From Falsibacillus pallidus (GTDB lineage: Bacteria; Bacillota; Bacilli; Bacillales; DSM-25281), in the NCBI RefSeq assembly GCF_003350505.1, contig NZ_QQAY01000003.1, forward strand, positions 186,001-250,000: a DNA stretch of 64,000 bases, read 5' to 3'. This document shows, piece after piece, positions 63,070 through 64,000 of this stretch. The position numbers and the translations under genes are program-made. The notes beneath the pieces are model-generated. The model did not search any database. It saw only the letters and a list, made by a program, of their open reading frames with translations, and was not told the origin of the DNA. The number at the start of each line of letters is the position of its first letter. Position 1 is the first letter of the stretch.

Positions 63070-63847
63070 CTGCATGTGCTATATCAATGTCAAGCCAATC
63101 TGATGCAATCCTTGTGAAAATCGGTTCTGAACCGCTCGTGAAGAATCGATGCATCGGGGCTTCTTTATTGTTTGATAATATTCGATTATGATAGAGGATC
63201 GTACTGGCTTCCCTTGCTGTTTCTTCGCCTGAACTGATCACTTTCACCCTTTTGCCGAGGAAATTTTCAATGACCGGCTGCAGGAGAGGATAGTGTGTGC
63301 ATCCGAGAATCAGTGTGTCGATTCCCCAATTCTTGACAGGCTTTAATGTTTCAGCAACGATTTTCTTAGCGAACGAACTGCCATATTCGCCGCTTTCCAC
63401 TAAAGGAACAAACTTGGGGCATGCCAGCGAATGAACGGATACCTTTTGATTAAGGGTGGAAAGCGCCTCATCGTAGGCTCCGCTCTTAACCGTACCGATC
63501 GTACCCAGCACACCGACTTTCTCATTCTTGGTCAATTTCAATGCGGCCCTTGCGCCTGGATAAATAACCCCTATGACAGGAATATCCAGTTCGGACCTGA
63601 TTTCATCAAGTGCTGCAGCAGTTGCGGTATTGCACGCTATAATCAGCATCTTGATTTGATGGTCATGTAAAAATTTTGTCATTTGCCAAGTAAAAGTTCT
63701 TACCTCTTCCACAGGCCTCGGACCATAAGGACACCTTGCCGTATCCCCAAAATAATAGATTGTTTCTTTTGGCAGCTGGCGCATGACCTCTTTGGCAACA
63801 GTCAAGCCGCCAACTCCCGAATCGATGATTCCTATCGGTTGATTCAA
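63053..63847 (-). CDS. murI: Glutamate racemase
   Basis: Supplies D-glutamate for peptidoglycan (RacE in B. subtilis). The 264-residue protein has the two catalytic cysteines Cys72 in [11 protein letters not shown] and Cys183 in [11 protein letters not shown], and [16 protein letters not shown] at the start. The start is TTG at 63847, nine bases after GAGGCG, which overlaps the stop of the upstream MarR-type gene, so the two are linked. In B. subtilis this gene order is ysmB-racE-gerM. Confidence 0.95.
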   Translation of the reverse strand: MNQPIGIIDSGVGGLTVAKEVMRQLPKETIYYFGDTARCPYGPRPVEEVRTFTWQMTKFLHDHQIKMLIIACNTATAAALDEIRSELDIPVIGVIYPGARAALKLTKNEKVGVLGTIGTVKSGAYDEALSTLNQKVSVHSLACPKFVPLVESGEYGSSFAKKIVAETLKPVKNWGIDTLILGCTHYPLLQPVIENFLGKRVKVISSGEETAREASTILYHNRILSNNKEAPMHRFFTSGSEPIFTRIASDWLDIDIAHAETIRL

Positions 63848-63857
63848 GCTGCTCGCC

Positions 63858-64000
63858 TCATTTATCCTTCATTTCATGGTGTAGTTTAACTAGGTTGTCT
63901 TTTAGGTTTAAGACTTCATCGCTTGAAAAGTTTTGAAGAAGTTCATTTAAATAAATTTGCCGCTTTCGGATCACTTCATCAATAATCCTTTTCCCTTCAT
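63858..64000 (-). CDS. MarR-family regulator, C-terminal fragment (probable ysmB)
   Basis: Only the last 47 codons lie in the window. The translated end reads [20 protein letters not shown] then [20 protein letters not shown] and ends in MKDK. This is the C-terminal helix pair of MarR-type proteins, where members of the family dimerise. In B. subtilis the MarR-type gene ysmB lies directly upstream of racE, which fits. DNA-binding part is outside the window, so specificity is unknown. Confidence 0.75.
   Translation of the reverse strand, partial: EGKRIIDEVIRKRQIYLNELLQNFSSDEVLNLKDNLVKLHHEMKDK

Overview
The window is chromosomal DNA of a spore-forming member of the Bacillaceae. Gene order closely follows the Bacillus subtilis stretch nad - pheA/obg - spo0B/rpmA/rplU - spoIVF - min/mre - maf - spoIIB - comC - folC - valS - spoVID - hem - engB/lon - clpX/tig - rph/gerM/racE. 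It is not B. subtilis itself: an RNase E/G gene lies between spoIVFB and rplU, and a type IV pilus locus fills the place where B. subtilis has only comC. Almost all genes lie on the minus strand; the plus-strand exceptions are nifS, niaR, one pilus-associated gene and two small membrane-protein genes.

Layout: 1-4041 NAD biosynthesis (nadC partial, nadB) facing nifS and the repressor gene niaR across an intergenic region with a palindromic operator. 4089-8680 pheA, pheB, obg, spo0B, rpmA, prp, rplU with an L21 leader. 8692-18738 rng, the spoIVFAB sporulation processing complex, minCD, mreBCD, radC, maf, spoIIB. 18833-31598 type IV pilus genes: pilB-pilT-pilC, a major pilin behind a riboswitch, pilD-pilM-pilN-pilO, two minor prepilins, a VanW-like protein, a membrane protein with an acidic tail, and a large divergent prepilin-like protein. 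31709-33415 a GGDEF diguanylate cyclase. 33493-40656 folC, valS with a T-box, ysxE and spoVID. 40786-47068 hemAXCDBL. 47328-50136 a small membrane protein and an amino-acid ABC transporter. 50391-58187 engB, lonA, lonB, clpX, tig. 58365-64000 ysoA, tRNA-Arg, ysnB, rdgB, rph, gerM, murI and the end of a MarR-type gene.

The standout is the pilus locus. The RNA leader of the major pilin matches the c-di-GMP-II riboswitch class and is followed by a perfect 16-bp terminator stem whose 5' arm contains the 3' strand of aptamer helix P1, so ligand binding should switch the pilin ON. The same neighbourhood encodes an apparently active diguanylate cyclase without the usual inhibitory site, and PilB has an N-terminal double repeat resembling the c-di-GMP-binding MshEN domain. 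The second half of the pilus operon (pilD onward) has a good TATAAT preceded, at the -35 position, by a perfect Spo0A box with a second weaker box one helical turn upstream. Together these suggest a c-di-GMP- and Spo0A-responsive retractile pilus in a sporulating Bacillus. PilO also carries a C-terminal LysM domain.

Sporulation control is visible elsewhere: sequences matching sigma-E promoters precede spoIVFA and spoVID, and one matching a sigma-F/G promoter precedes lonB. No database search or folding program was used; names rest on recognised motifs, lengths and gene order.
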